A stretch of 11,591 nt of DNA from Gamarada debralockiae. Taxonomy: Eukaryota > Ascomycota > Leotiomycetes > Helotiales > Hyphodiscaceae. Location of the stretch: positions 1 to 11,591 of the forward strand of contig NXFV01000416.1 in assembly GCA_002803225.1 (NCBI GenBank). Direction: 5' to 3'. Both the position numbers and the translations under genes were made by a program. This document shows positions 1-9,524 of this stretch, one piece after another (the first letter of the stretch is position 1; each line of letters begins with the position of its first letter). The notes under the pieces are model-generated. The model was not told the origin of the DNA. It searched no databases and saw only the letters and a program-made list of their open reading frames with translations.

Positions 1-974
1 CCCACAGAGAGAGGTCTTGCGAGAATGTCAAAGATCGAGGGCTAGAAGGCAACCGATTGCGTTGTAACAGAATTATTAACAGTGGAGACGACGGTTGATA
101 GTCGATGAAGCTTCCCAAGTTCTGTTGATCCAACACTGGCTGACGACCCAGCTGTGACGGTCTCTCCATTACTTGAATTGACGCCTTCTGACAGGTCCGC
201 TCCCGGGCCCGGAGCGAACATGAATATATTTCGTATTGCCCTCGTCGCTCGCAATTTGCCTCTCTCAGTCTTCGGACTATGTCAATATCCAGTGATGGTT
301 AGCGGTCCTTAATGAGATCAAATGGACGAGCAGCTTTAGAGACACTTAAAGGTCGTCTCTCAGCGTAATACCTGTAGCTTCGCCGAGCACTTGGTGTGGC
401 GCCGGGCGGTCCAAGGACAGAGACAGATCAAATAAACACGCCATGTACGCATGGAGATCTGCGATAACATCCTCAAATGTCTCGTTGCTCATCATGGAGT
501 CCATGTCCGAATCCGACCCTCCTTCATCATCGAGATTGCGAATGACGGAATACTGCGACTCCATATCCATCTTGGTAGCCTTTGCGGTCTGCTCCACCTT
601 AATAACGAGAACTCCTAGTCCAGGAAACCTTGGAAAGACGGCTGGCCATTCGTACTCGGAGATGATTTTAGGAACTTGAGAGCAGATCGCGGATTAGCTG
701 CGGAACACTTCGAAGGCGCAAACTAGATATAAGCTTCTTTCATACCTTTTATTACTACTTTTGCCCAAAGGGACGACAGCCTTGAGATGTTTAGACGAAG
801 AGAGCGCATGGCCCAAGTTTCCAGTCCGTATCGAAAAGACATGTAAAAGTTTTGAAATTCGCCGTGGAGAGTTTGGACAGAGCCTTCACCAAAGCCATCT
901 TTACTTGCTCTGATGGCTCCTAACAGAGCTGAGAATGCTGTTATCGATGCCTTAAATAGGGAACTGGCCCCAGA
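1..974 (-). pseudogene. Decayed fungal gene, left end outside the window
   Basis: Three stretches read like one protein but sit in different frames. The first (974 down to 723, 83 codons) contains KASITAFSALLGAIRASKDG and TLHGEFQNFY. The second (693 down to 346) contains EYEWPAVFPRFPGLGVLV, an acidic DDEGGSDSDMDS stretch and FEDVIADLHAYMACLFDLS. The third has ARPFDLIKDR, a TAA at 301-299, then PSLDIDIVRRLREANCERR, and stays open to base 1. Together they recall the N-terminal half of uncharacterised fungal proteins, some with C2H2 fingers, that carry an acidic patch, an 'LxxYxxCLxDL' segment and 'RDRFPxLxxxxVxRLxEAN'. The in-frame stop falls where that block normally has an aromatic residue. 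An intron at 371-277 (CAG/GTATTA to CATAG) would keep frame but would delete the conserved block. An alternative S/T-rich frame (254 down to 42) may be the true continuation, implying another frameshift. The family assignment is from memory; decay is inferred. Confidence 0.42.
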
Positions 975-1039
975 TCAGGCTGGTCACCCTGTGCCTTGAT
1001 GGTACTTTGCCATATGGTGACATCTTCATACGAGCCCAT

Positions 1040-2121
1040 ATCGTCCCTGATGAGGCCAATTAAGATTCAATCGCATCCATACACAAAGAGCGAGTATCCA
1101 TAGGAAGGCCATCTTAAGTTCAAAAACAGATACCTTTGGCAAACAGGCTGTTGTTAGAGGGTGATGATGATAGGTTGAGTCACGTAAGGCTGCCGATGGA
1201 GGGTAACAATGTATCTCATTTTTATGAATAGATCTCTGCCCTCCCCGAAGGCCAGAGAACAGGATGCTTATATGCATATGTCAGGCAGCTAATCGTGTTG
1301 GGACGTCATATCGTACGTCATGCTTCACAGGTAACAATGGCACCTGTCAAGAATATTGCCTGAAATATAAGGATACTTAGTATCGGTCAGTCCCGATATC
1401 TGAACTTGGGCGGATGCGACCAGAAGATACATATGTACGAGCTGTACAGAGCTCTATATATACAGGCTCTACCGCAGGTAGAACTGGTATAAGAATTAAG
1501 TCAAGTACATGGTCTGAAATATCACCTTCCCAAAGCTCTTTTACCAGCGTCCACGTGACCCTGCCCCACATAAATCTGACAGCACCAATGGCCGTTCCCC
1601 AGCACGTGACTTCCAGCGTCACCTCATGACAGCTGTACACTTGGCAGGCCAGTCGATTGTAGGTCAAGATCGAGGGTTGTGCAAATACAAATATAATTCC
1701 CCCACTGAATGGATCTCATACGATAACGCCACATCCGTCTCCTGATAAATCACCCCACAAATCACTCGATATTATCAAATATAACCCGGCAGAATCCCTC
1801 TTCTTTATTCTCTTGACATCAGCAACTATGGGCCAAATGGCATAGAACTCAATACTAGGTCGCGATCCGAAGCATACAGCAATTCTCTGGCGATATCGTA
1901 CCACGAGAAAGACCGAGGGAGACGTGGGCTCCAGACATATCCAGCATACTTGACATCTGGCGAACTGGAAGGGGAAGGTGATACATAAGTTTTCAAAGGG
2001 GACGAGGTATTTCTGATCTGACCCTTCACCTCCGCTTCCACATGGTGCGAAAGGGTTAGGGTCTTTTGGCTGCGTGTTGCGAGGTCAGATTTATAAATTG
2101 AGGGAGTAGTGATCCAAGGGC
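1040..2121. other. Intergenic stretch without a supportable gene
   Basis: Several short open frames occur on both strands, but none has both an ATG and a recognisable domain or splice partner. The most protein-like is on the minus strand, roughly 2140 down to 1826. It contains YAGYVWSPRLPRSFSWYD and a Ser/Pro-rich segment, has no ATG, and I do not recognise it. A minus-strand frame at 1667-1377 is also open without identifiable motifs. The stretch may hold remnants of the decayed gene to the left or regulatory DNA for the gene at 2432. Confidence 0.3.
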
Positions 2122-2129
2122 TATATATA
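2122..2129 (+). promoter_or_regulatory. Candidate TATA box upstream of the 2432 gene
   Basis: TATATATA lies about 310 bases before the proposed start codon. The distance would give a long leader of roughly 270-280 bases. A similar CTATATATACAG string recurs near 1454 without an obvious gene, so the match could be chance. Confidence 0.2.
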
Positions 2130-2290
2130 CAGCGAGCGACTCATTCCCTAGGCAACAGGGCCAAGTGGGTTATGACCACGTTCCAACACTGCGGCTTTAC
2201 GGCCGAATTGTTTCCGTGATTGGATGGGGTACGATGGCCGAACGTTCACAAGGCTGAGCAACTCGTTTCAGCCATTTTACCTTGCAGTTG

Positions 2291-2310
2291 CAGCACGGCA
2301 CAGCACGGCA
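2291..2310. repeat. Perfect 10-bp tandem duplication
   Basis: CAGCACGGCA occurs twice back to back, followed by CA. It lies in the probable leader of the 2432 gene, 120 bases before the ATG. No function is evident. Confidence 0.6.
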
Positions 2311-2431
2311 CATCCTTCAACCTCGGTAGCAATGGCTTTCACAAACAAGCTCTTAAGAAAACGGACCCTATTGTGTGGAGGACCCATCCTACGGTCCAAG
2401 GATTGTTATCTCGATGAAATAGACATCTGCA

Positions 2432-5168
2432 ATGGCGGAAGAGCGACGCAACTCGAACACTCTCCTAGAGGGTGCCGCCACTGGAATGCCGGCGGCGGAC
2501 AGCGATATAATTCACGATCAACGAGCGAGCGAGAACGATGCATTTCTTCAGCATTCAGAGACATCCACATCATCTAGTGGGCATCAAGAGATTAAAGATG
2601 AAGCCACAAAACAGCAATCATCAACTAGACTACATCGGTCGCCCTTTGTGTTGATTCTGGTCCTTGTATATTCGGTGCTTGCACTTTTCGCCTGGGTCAT
2701 CACTTGTATCCTGACTTTCAGGCCCATCACTGGTGAGTAATTTGATTGATTTCATAATCGGGGCTATGGTTGCTGACGATTCGGATTCAAGGACGTAAGC
2801 ACTACGGGGTATGGGTGGAAGATCCTGACTACGGCGACGGTTTGAATGCGCAAGGCCTCAATAATCTCTACGTCCAAAGTGCCAACTGGTATCGAGCAGC
2901 TAGAGTTGTTCAATCCATTGTCAGCGTTTTGACAATTCCTCTCACTTCAGCCGTGTGCTCAAGCGCAGCTGTCATTTTCGTCCAGCAACATCAAAAGCCC
3001 ACTGGCCTCACTATCCGGCAAGTCATAACTCTGGCTGATAAGTCCTGGACGGATCCGGCTTCCTTTAAGAGAATAATACTCGGCTGGAAGCGCTATGGGA
3101 CCTCATTTCTCCTACTTGCTATCTTAGTCAACATGCTCGGTAGCTTAATATCACCCCTTCAAGAGATCTTCCTGTCCACCACCACAAAGAAGACTCCAAC
3201 GTTCCCCGAGATAGTTAACTACCTCCTTGATCTTCCTGATCAATCGAAAATTATTCAAAATGGCAGCGACGTGTTAGACAGGAACCTCATCGTGATTCTC
3301 ACCCGGAACGCTTTGATTACTACTTCAGTAAGGAAAATCGGCCCGTTATTTTCCCACCCCCGTTTTCACACACTTTTTACTCTCATATACTCAACTTACT
3401 CTTGACAATCTTCTGCACAGCGCCAATCATTCCGTTTACTCTTAAAACATTCTCAATTATAGACATGCTGACTCCTCGGTGATCCAGAACATCCAACCGC
3501 AAGCCCAGCTTTGGCAAGGTTCAGGTGTCAGTTGCAGTGCGATTGATATACAATTAGCATACAAGAACAAGACTGGAGATAACCTGCCTCCTCCCTCATG
3601 TGGCAAAGGAATAACTCTTGGAAACATCTCGGATTTAGCTGAGCCATTTCTTGCCGAACTCCCAAATGGGTTTAGTACCGGCCTCATTCGCCAATTCATC
3701 CCTCGAATCAACTCAACCGCGAGTTATGACAACATAACTGCCGCCGAATACCCCTCTGGGTGCGATCAGATTATTGGCGCTTTTTCAGTGGGGTACTCTG
3801 GAAAGTTTCTGTACAGCCCTACAGATTCAGCAGCAAATTGGAGCATACAAGCTTGTATGCCCACGGATTTGCGGCAATCCCCTTGGAAATATACCCGAGA
3901 TCGTCAAGACTTCTCTGAAGTTCTTTACATAAACGTGACTATCAGTGCTGATGGACGCGTCCCCCGAAATACCACACCTATTGGGGGATCATTGTATCGA
4001 GTAACTCTCAACACCACAGCGGGGTATTTTGAGCTCCCAAACTATATGAATGGTGTCACAGCCGGGCCCTTATTAGACAAGGACCCAAAAAGCATCTGTG
4101 GACACAACTGCGTAATCGAGGGTGACGATTCTGCTGATATATTGCAAGCCACCTCATCTCTGTTCTTCATTATTGTTGACAGGTCTAACAATCTCCAGGA
4201 ATGTTAATGTGAAATCAGCGAACGTTAGACGAGCAAATGAGGACCCAATGATGTTCAGTTCCAACGTGCCCAACAGCTCTCTTGCTCTCGAACGCGTCTT
4301 CAATAAAGGACCTCTCCTCACAACCACCATGGCACTCTTTGGCGAGGGATCCTTTCTCGCAAACCGAGTCGCGGATCCTCAAGCCTATCTTGGCATGAAT
4401 TTTACCATCTCCGAAGATGGCATCCCTGACCCTATTAATGCTAATGAATGCATTGACTTGGTACCTCTAGGCCTCTTATTAGCAGACAGCAGTGGAGTCG
4501 CAGAGAGTGCTGGTGGCGCTGAGGCAAACTCCATCCAGGTGGACTATTGCATTAGCAACACGTTGTACGGCGGGTGGGACAGCGGTCCTTACCCACAGTC
4601 TCTCTCACTTTTCATGTTGGATTGGGTTGAGAATTTCACAAATGATCAAGAACGTCTAGCGAATGTCTTCACCGCCGCAGGGTTTCTTGCAAATCAAGCG
4701 TGGATAATGAACAACGTTGATGCGTACGGGCGGACACTTAGTATCAGCTACGACTACGGTAGTGATATTCAGGTGCCTACGATCTCGATGCCTGGCTTGA
4801 TCATCATCTCTGTGTTGCTGGTTCTCGACCTCCTTGCGTTGTTCATCATGGCAATATATGCCTCTTACTCGCCAAAGTGGACCGATTCACTCGATGCTTT
4901 CGCAATGATGAGGATAGGTGCTACTATGGCTGACAGACTTCCGTTGATGGTTGGGATGAAGAAAGACAAAATACGGATGCTGGATCAAATGCCTGGGTGG
5001 ATTGGAGATGCAGCGGAGGAACATGAAGAGATTGAGCGATTGGGACTCGGGGCACCGAGGGCAATTAACAAGGGGAGAAGGTATGAATGCTATGGGCATG
5101 ACCAAGAACCTCCGTCCGCCCACGAGATGCATCTTATAAAAGTCTCAAGGGGGGAGGAACTGGGTTAA
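2432..5168 (+). CDS. Uncharacterised fungal four-pass membrane protein, glycosylated loop
   Basis: The function is unknown; it resembles a fungal family usually labelled hypothetical. Exons are 2432-2732, 2792-3327, 3488-4121 and 4183-5168, giving 818 residues. Introns of 59, 160 and 61 bases start GTGAGT, GTAAGG and GTGACG; the first two have TGCTGAC branch points. The start is the first ATG after an in-frame TAG at 2420, in good context (GCAATGG). Residues 1-70 are polar and Ser-rich, probably cytosolic. Hydrophobic segments lie near 71-94, 139-164, 203-222 and 693-717. Between the last two is a loop of about 470 residues with at least ten N-glycosylation sequons (NKT, NIS, NST, NIT, NWS, NVT, NTT, NSS, NFT) and several cysteines, indicating a lumenal or extracellular domain. 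The roughly 100-residue tail is cytosolic, with EEHEEIE and a basic end. The third intron is the least certain: its donor is weak. A cell-surface or vacuolar-membrane role is plausible but unproven. Confidence 0.8.
2733..2791 (+). other. Intron 1 of the membrane-protein gene
   Basis: This 59-base intron has donor GTGAGT, branch point TGCTGAC at 2771-2777 and acceptor TTCAAG. It is phase 1 and rebuilds a glycine codon. Read through, exon 1 hits a TAA at once. Confidence 0.9.
3328..3487 (+). other. Intron 2 of the membrane-protein gene
   Basis: The donor is GTAAGG. The acceptor choice rests on frame: AG at 3420 and AG at 3462 do not lead into the next open frame, whereas AG at 3487 does (phase 0). 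It sits 15 bases after a TGCTGAC branch point at 3466-3472. The result joins ALITTS to NIQPQAQLWQ. At 160 bases it is the longest intron proposed here. Confidence 0.75.
4122..4182 (+). other. Intron 3 of the membrane-protein gene
   Basis: This 61-base intron joins CVIEG to LTISRN in phase 1. The donor GTGACG is non-consensus, and the only branch-like motif (GCTGAT near 4133) is far from the acceptor TTGACAG. A frame change is required here, because the upstream frame ends at 4207 and the downstream frame carries the rest. The exact donor is therefore a best guess; GT at 4098 also fits the phase. Confidence 0.55.
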
Positions 5169-5860
5169 AGAATCAAGATTGCAGAAAGTTGCCCTTGTCT
5201 GTTTTAGCTCAACAGTTTCCCCAATTTAAGTGAATTGTGCTTGCTTAATTTTACCATCCTCGGTTTTAGTACGTGGTCCAAGGTGGTCCATAGTGTCTCT
5301 TCAAAAGATTCACCCTTTGAAAATTAACCTTGGGTTCCAGTCCGCATCCAAATCATTCAAAGAATCCAACCATCGAAAGATTACCCCTCCAGTTTTCAAA
5401 TAAATTACCTCACCAATTGAAGATATCAATCGTTTTCTCATTTTTGTCCATTGAAAATCTAACATCGGAAGACACCTTTCAATTCTTCCCCTCATTTCGG
5501 CGATCAAAAAGACCACAAGAGCCTCTGTTACGCATTAAAAAGACAAAATTCAGGACATCAGAGACACTTAGTAGCCATCCGAAGTAATTGCTTAACGTCG
5601 TATTCGCAATGACGCTGGTGAGAATCGAGCATAGACTGGTGGAGGCAGACCTGGATCAGGAACCATCTAGGTTTTGTTTAAGCATCTCAGCAGGGTAGTG
5701 TAGATGTATATCTTAATCTCACAAAGTAGAGATGGTTCTCATTCTATTGTCTTCTTATTCAGGGTCAACGGTCAGAGGAACAAGAGTTCTTACCTCTATC
5801 TATTTCTATATTATCTCATGCTATCAATTATTATTGCCTCTGCTAACAACAGGTGCTCTT
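5169..5860. other. Convergent 3' intergenic region
   Basis: This is an AT-rich stretch between the ends of two converging genes, so it should carry both 3' untranslated regions and polyadenylation signals. Short open frames here have no recognisable motifs. A direct GTGGTCCA pair occurs at about 5274-5291. No tRNA or other RNA gene was recognised. Confidence 0.5.
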
Positions 5861-6735
5861 TCATGGATGAGGAGTGTGCTTGGATGGTTTCTTCAATCGA
5901 CGCCGAAGGTTTTGCATTTCAATACAGCCTTTCCTAGTAATCCCATTTCCTCTTTGCACTAATGAGAGATCATGCGTCCAGAGAGTCCCTTTCTCATATC
6001 TTTCTCTATGTCCGCCAACCTTCTCCTTCCCCTCTCTCCGAGATCTCCACCATCCCCTCCTTCCCCAACCATTCAGCCTTCCATACTCAACCGTCAAATA
6101 AGTCGCAAAGCATATCCAACACACATACGGCAGCAGTCCCCACGCCTCCTTCCTCAACCCATCTTCCCCTCCCGGTGCTCCCCAAATGCCGATCAACCAA
6201 ATGACAAGTCCATCCAGGGTCACAATATCAGCAAGTCCCAGTAGCGGATGGCCAAAGCCCGAGTACACAGGTAAAAATGCAAAATTGACGAAGAGCTGCA
6301 GCGTGTATAAGGTAAAGGAACCAGGCGCCGCCGAGGCTTTGTGAGCCAGATAGGAGGAATAGCCCATCAGGGAATAGAGTGTGGTCCATACGATTGGGAA
6401 TGCGATTTTGGGAGGTCGGAGGTCAGGTTTTATTTCGGAGGTTTGAGAGTGGTCTATTTTGAGTTAGGTAGGGTGTGCGTTGGGGTGAGAACTAGGAGGG
6501 GGGAGGAGAGTTGGGGAGTTGTACTTGGTGTTAAGGCTCCGATTACTCCGCCCACGACGACGGGGAATAAGATGGCGAGGAGGCAGGAGGTGAAGAAGAT
6601 TGAGGGGAGGGTGAGGAGCGGGGGAGGCAGAGGCAGGATGAGTAGTACCAGTTGTAGCAGCAGTAGGAGTAGCAGGGGTTTCGTGTCACCCAATCTATTT
6701 TGCAGAAAGTGTTCCGCTCGTTTGTTCTTCCCCAT
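5861..6735 (-). CDS. TspO/MBR family translocator protein homologue
   Basis: TspO/MBR proteins are five-helix membrane proteins that bind porphyrins and, in animals, sterols; the role in moulds is poorly defined. Exons are 6735-6525 and 6453-5861, giving 267 residues. The intron 6524-6454 (71 bases, GTACAA donor, CTAAC branch point, AAATAG acceptor) is phase 1 and joins GALTP to HSQTSE through an Asn codon. Helices lie near 46-67, 86-105, 117-136, 142-161 and 174-194. Family hallmarks are FPIVWTTLYSLMGYSSYL (about 89-106), TLQLFVNFAF, LADIVTL and LLPYVCWICFATYL ending in YGRLN. Two oddities: a Leu-rich run (21-41) precedes helix 1, and a basic tail of about 70 residues follows helix 5. In the third helix the usual W-S/T-P is F-L-P. 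The start is the first ATG in frame after a TGA; another ATG at 6836 is in a different frame. It converges on the membrane-protein gene and diverges from the gamma-glutamyltransferase gene. Confidence 0.88.
6454..6524 (-). other. Intron of the TspO-like gene
   Basis: Read on the minus strand, the donor is GTACAA and the acceptor AAATAG, with CCTAACTC supplying a CTAAC branch point about 10 bases before the acceptor. Removing it is required: the exon 1 frame ends at a TAG overlapping the acceptor and exon 2 has an upstream TAA. Confidence 0.85.
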
Positions 6736-7354
6736 TCCTCCTTGAGAACTCGGCTCCACCTTGCGAGGAAGTTTGAGCCTTGACTTGATTTTGCAAGGCA
6801 AATCACGCAACGACTCTCCTCAACTGGCACCATCATGGCGAGAAATCTAGCTCTTCGAATCCGTCATCCTCTGCTACTTTCTTCTACTTTCTGCTCTCGT
6901 AAAGTGCATTATAGCTTTTGCCGCATCATGTGACAATTTCTTATCGCACTCACATGACCTTATCTAAATCCCATCTCAACAAATCAACAGCGCGTTACTC
7001 ATCGCGCCCCACTACTCTGCAAGTGCCTGAGACTCCGTGTCGGTCACGGCGCACAAAGACCATGAATCGCGGTCCTCTCTTCAAAGGTTTATTGACACGT
7101 ACATATACCTGGTATCAAAAGCGCTACCCAGACACACTCTCAGCGCACCTGCTCAAGCGCTTGTACAACGATTACCATCCCCCCACTTTCTACCGCGAGA
7201 GCGTTGGGAAAACTACTTTTCGTTGCTCTCTTTGCCTTCAATTTCTGGAGCAACTCGGATGGGATTCATGATGGCAACAAATGGTATTATCTCGGTTCTG
7301 AGTTTTGTGGACACTGTATGCTGATTCCCGACAGGTTCTCGGAGGAACGCCACG
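6736..7354. promoter_or_regulatory. Divergent upstream region of TspO-like and GGT genes
   Basis: A 619-base spacer separates two divergently oriented start codons and must hold both promoters and leaders. Overlapping open frames occur on the plus strand between 6918 and 7324, but they show no known motif and mostly lack a good ATG. One (from a TTG near 7204) begins with a hydrophobic stretch, but it is not joined in phase to the downstream gene. CT-rich runs occur near 6876-6898. No specific activator site could be assigned. Confidence 0.5.
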
Positions 7355-9524
7355 ATGAGTTACTTCGTGTATCTGGCTTTTCTACTGAGCGTTCACAGCG
7401 CAAGTGCAGAAGAATTTGTTACTGGCACGGACAGCCGGGGAGCAGTAGCTTGCGAGAGTAGGATGTGCAGCCAGATAGGTATTGAGCTTTTGGAACGAGG
7501 AGTAAGTTTGGGAGGTCGCGTGCCGAATTTCGTCTGTCTCAGAGGCTGGACTGATCATGTGATAGGGTAATGCGGCGGATGCGCTTGTTGGGACCACGTT
7601 ATGTGTTGGTGTTGTTGGTGAGTTTGATTTTCTGGTGATGGAGGTGGGGATGGGATGGGGATGAAAGTTGCTGATGTGTGAGGGCGGTAGGCATGCAACA
7701 TAGTGGCATTGGGGGTGGTGGGTTTATGCTGGTTAGGGATCAAGATGGGGTTTATGAATCGATTGGTATGTGATGCTTTAGGGTTGACGATGGTAGTGAG
7801 GAGTTGGACTGAACTTTTTGATAGATTTTAGAGAAACAGCTCCAGCGGCTGCGTTTGAGGATATGTATCAGGGCAATGTGGAGGGCAGCGTCACCAGCGG
7901 GCTTGCTAGTGGCGTTCCTGGGGATGTGAGGGGTTTGGAGTATTTGCATAATAAATATGGGGTAAGAAACCTTCGCATTTCCGGATAGGCGGTGCTGATG
8001 TTTTGAAGGCTCTTCCATGGCGAGCAGTAGTCAATCCTGCTGTGCATGTTGCGAGAAATGGCTTTCTAGGTATAGATGCACGTGATTACGGGAGAGGGTG
8101 CTGATTAGAAAGCTAGTGACTAAGGATCTCGTTCGATATATGAATGATGCAATGCATTTGGCGAATGAGAGCTTCTTGATTGAGGATCCAGATTTTGCTG
8201 TCGACTTTGCTCCGAATGGTATGCCGATCAAGAGGAGCTATGGATTTTTGCTGATGGGTTTCTAGGAACTCTTCTCGGCTTGAATGAGACGATGACTAGG
8301 AAGAGATATGGCGAGTAAGTTTGGCTAGAATTTCACCATAGTCTTTATACTCATTGATTGCAGCACCCTCGAACAGATCGCTGAACATGGTTCAAAGGCC
8401 TTTTACGAAGGAGAGATCGGTACGTCAAGCCCCCTCCTTCTACCAAGCAAGCTAACTCCCGCAGCAAACTACACCATCAACGCTCTCCAAGCAGCAAACG
8501 GAACTATGACCCTAGGCGATCTCAAAAACTACCAAGTCTCAATCCGCAAACCCATCGACATCACCTACCGCGGCTACAAGCTCTTCTCAACCGGCGCGCC
8601 ATCGGGGGGTTCCGTGGCACTCAGCATCTTAAAGATCATAGAAGGCTACGACATGAGCTCCCCATCCATGCTCAACCTCAGCACTCATCGTCTCGACGAA
8701 GCTATGCGCTTCTCCTACGGCGCTCGAGCCGAACTCGGGGATCCGGATTTCTTCAATTACATGGCTGATTTTGAGGCTGCGATGTTGAGACAGAAGACCG
8801 CCGAGGAGATCAGAGGCAGAATTTTGGATGATAGGACGCAGAATATCAAGGCGTATGATCCGAAGGGGTATATGATGCCGGAGAATCATGGGACGAGTCA
8901 TGTTGTTACTGCTGATGGGAGTGGGATGACGATTACGTTGACGAGTACTGTTAATTTGCTTTTTGGGTCGAGACTTGTTGTGCCTGAGACTGGTATCTTC
9001 CCTCATTTTCCATCGCTTCCGTTTTCGATGTTGCTGACGAGGAGGAAGGAGTCATAATGAACAACGAAATGAACGACTTCTCCATCCCCGGCACCTCCAA
9101 CGAATTTGGCTTTGTCCCCTCACCCATAAACTACATCAGACCCAACAAACGTCCCCTCTCCTCTATAACGCCCATCATCGTCGAGCACCCAAACGGTACT
9201 CTCTACGTCTCAATTGGCGCCGCCGGAGGCTCACGCATCATCACCTCGACCGTACAAGCTCTCTGGCACGTTTTGGACCACAACATGACCCTGCCGGAAG
9301 CGCTGATGGAGCCTAGGATACATGATCAGTTGCTGCCGGATTTGACGACGTTTGAGATCACGTTCGATAATAGTACGGTGGAGAGCATGAGGGAGAGGAA
9401 ACATAACGTTACGTGGGTGGGGGAACATCAGAGTGCGGTGCAGGGAGTGAGGATGTTTGCGAATAAGACTTTTGAAGCGGCGTCAGAGCCAAGGCAATTA
9501 GATAGTGGGGGGTTGGCGATTTGA
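7355..9524 (+). CDS. Secreted gamma-glutamyltransferase (glutathione hydrolase)
   Basis: This enzyme cleaves the gamma-glutamyl bond of glutathione and transfers glutamyl to water or amino acids. Ten exons (7355-7501, 7566-7617, 7691-7765, 7825-7961, 8009-8069, 8117-8218, 8266-8314, 8364-8419, 8465-8992, 9049-9524) give 560 residues, the usual length. The ATG is the first after an in-frame TGA at 7322 and opens a signal peptide (MSYFVYLAFLLSVHSASA). Motifs include GAVACESRMCSQIG, RGGNAADALVGTT, GIGGGGFMLV, DFRETAPAAAF (Arg94, substrate carboxylate), SGVPGDVRG and HGTSHVV with the predicted autoprocessing nucleophile Thr370. Further on are T388/N390, NNEMNDF (E409, D412) and GAAGGSRI (G462/G463). 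All sit exactly 21 residues below E. coli numbering as I remember it. Cleavage before Thr370 would give the large and small subunits. At least eight sequons fit secretion. All catalytic positions are intact. Confidence 0.96.
7502..8464 (+). other. Cluster of eight tiny introns in the GGT gene
   Basis: Introns 1-8 are 7502-7565, 7618-7690, 7766-7824, 7962-8008, 8070-8116, 8219-8265, 8315-8363 and 8420-8464. Lengths are 64, 73, 59, 47, 47, 47, 49 and 45 bases. Donors are GTAAGT, GTGAGT, GTATGT, GTAAGA, GTATAG, GTATGC, GTAAGT and GTACGT. Most carry a GCTGAT or GCTAAC branch motif just before the acceptor. Each junction was fixed by restoring the conserved protein, for example joining RG to GNAAD and SI to DFRETAP. 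Exons of only 49-61 bases lie between them. Confidence 0.9.
8993..9048 (+). other. Last intron of the GGT gene
   Basis: This 56-base intron has donor GTATCT and branch point GCTGAC. The AG at 9048 was preferred over later AGs because it yields PETGVIMNNEM, keeping the family's conserved glycine. It is phase 1. Without its removal the frame ends at a TAA inside GTCATAATG. Confidence 0.88.

Noticed and set aside
42..254. Minus-strand 70-codon frame starting with TTG
   Set aside because: Not listed as a separate gene. Its S/T-rich sequence may be the frameshifted continuation of the decayed gene and is discussed there.
3420..3462. AG acceptors at 3420 and 3462 for intron 2 of the membrane-protein gene
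   Set aside because: Neither leads into the downstream frame: the 3462 choice reaches a TGA within three codons, and a TAA at 3443-3445 in the downstream frame rules out 3420.
5874..6244. Several plus-strand open frames of 75-90 codons
   Set aside because: They lie antisense to the TspO-like exon 2, are Pro/Ser-rich as expected for the complement, and carry no domain.
6918..7324. Plus-strand open frames upstream of GGT that might be extra N-terminal exons
   Set aside because: The frame of the GGT start is closed by TGA at 7322, and exon 1 already supplies a complete signal peptide. No splice pair joining these frames to it was found.
8629..9006. 125-codon minus-strand open frame
   Set aside because: It is antisense to the strongly supported GGT exon 9 and has no independent motif.
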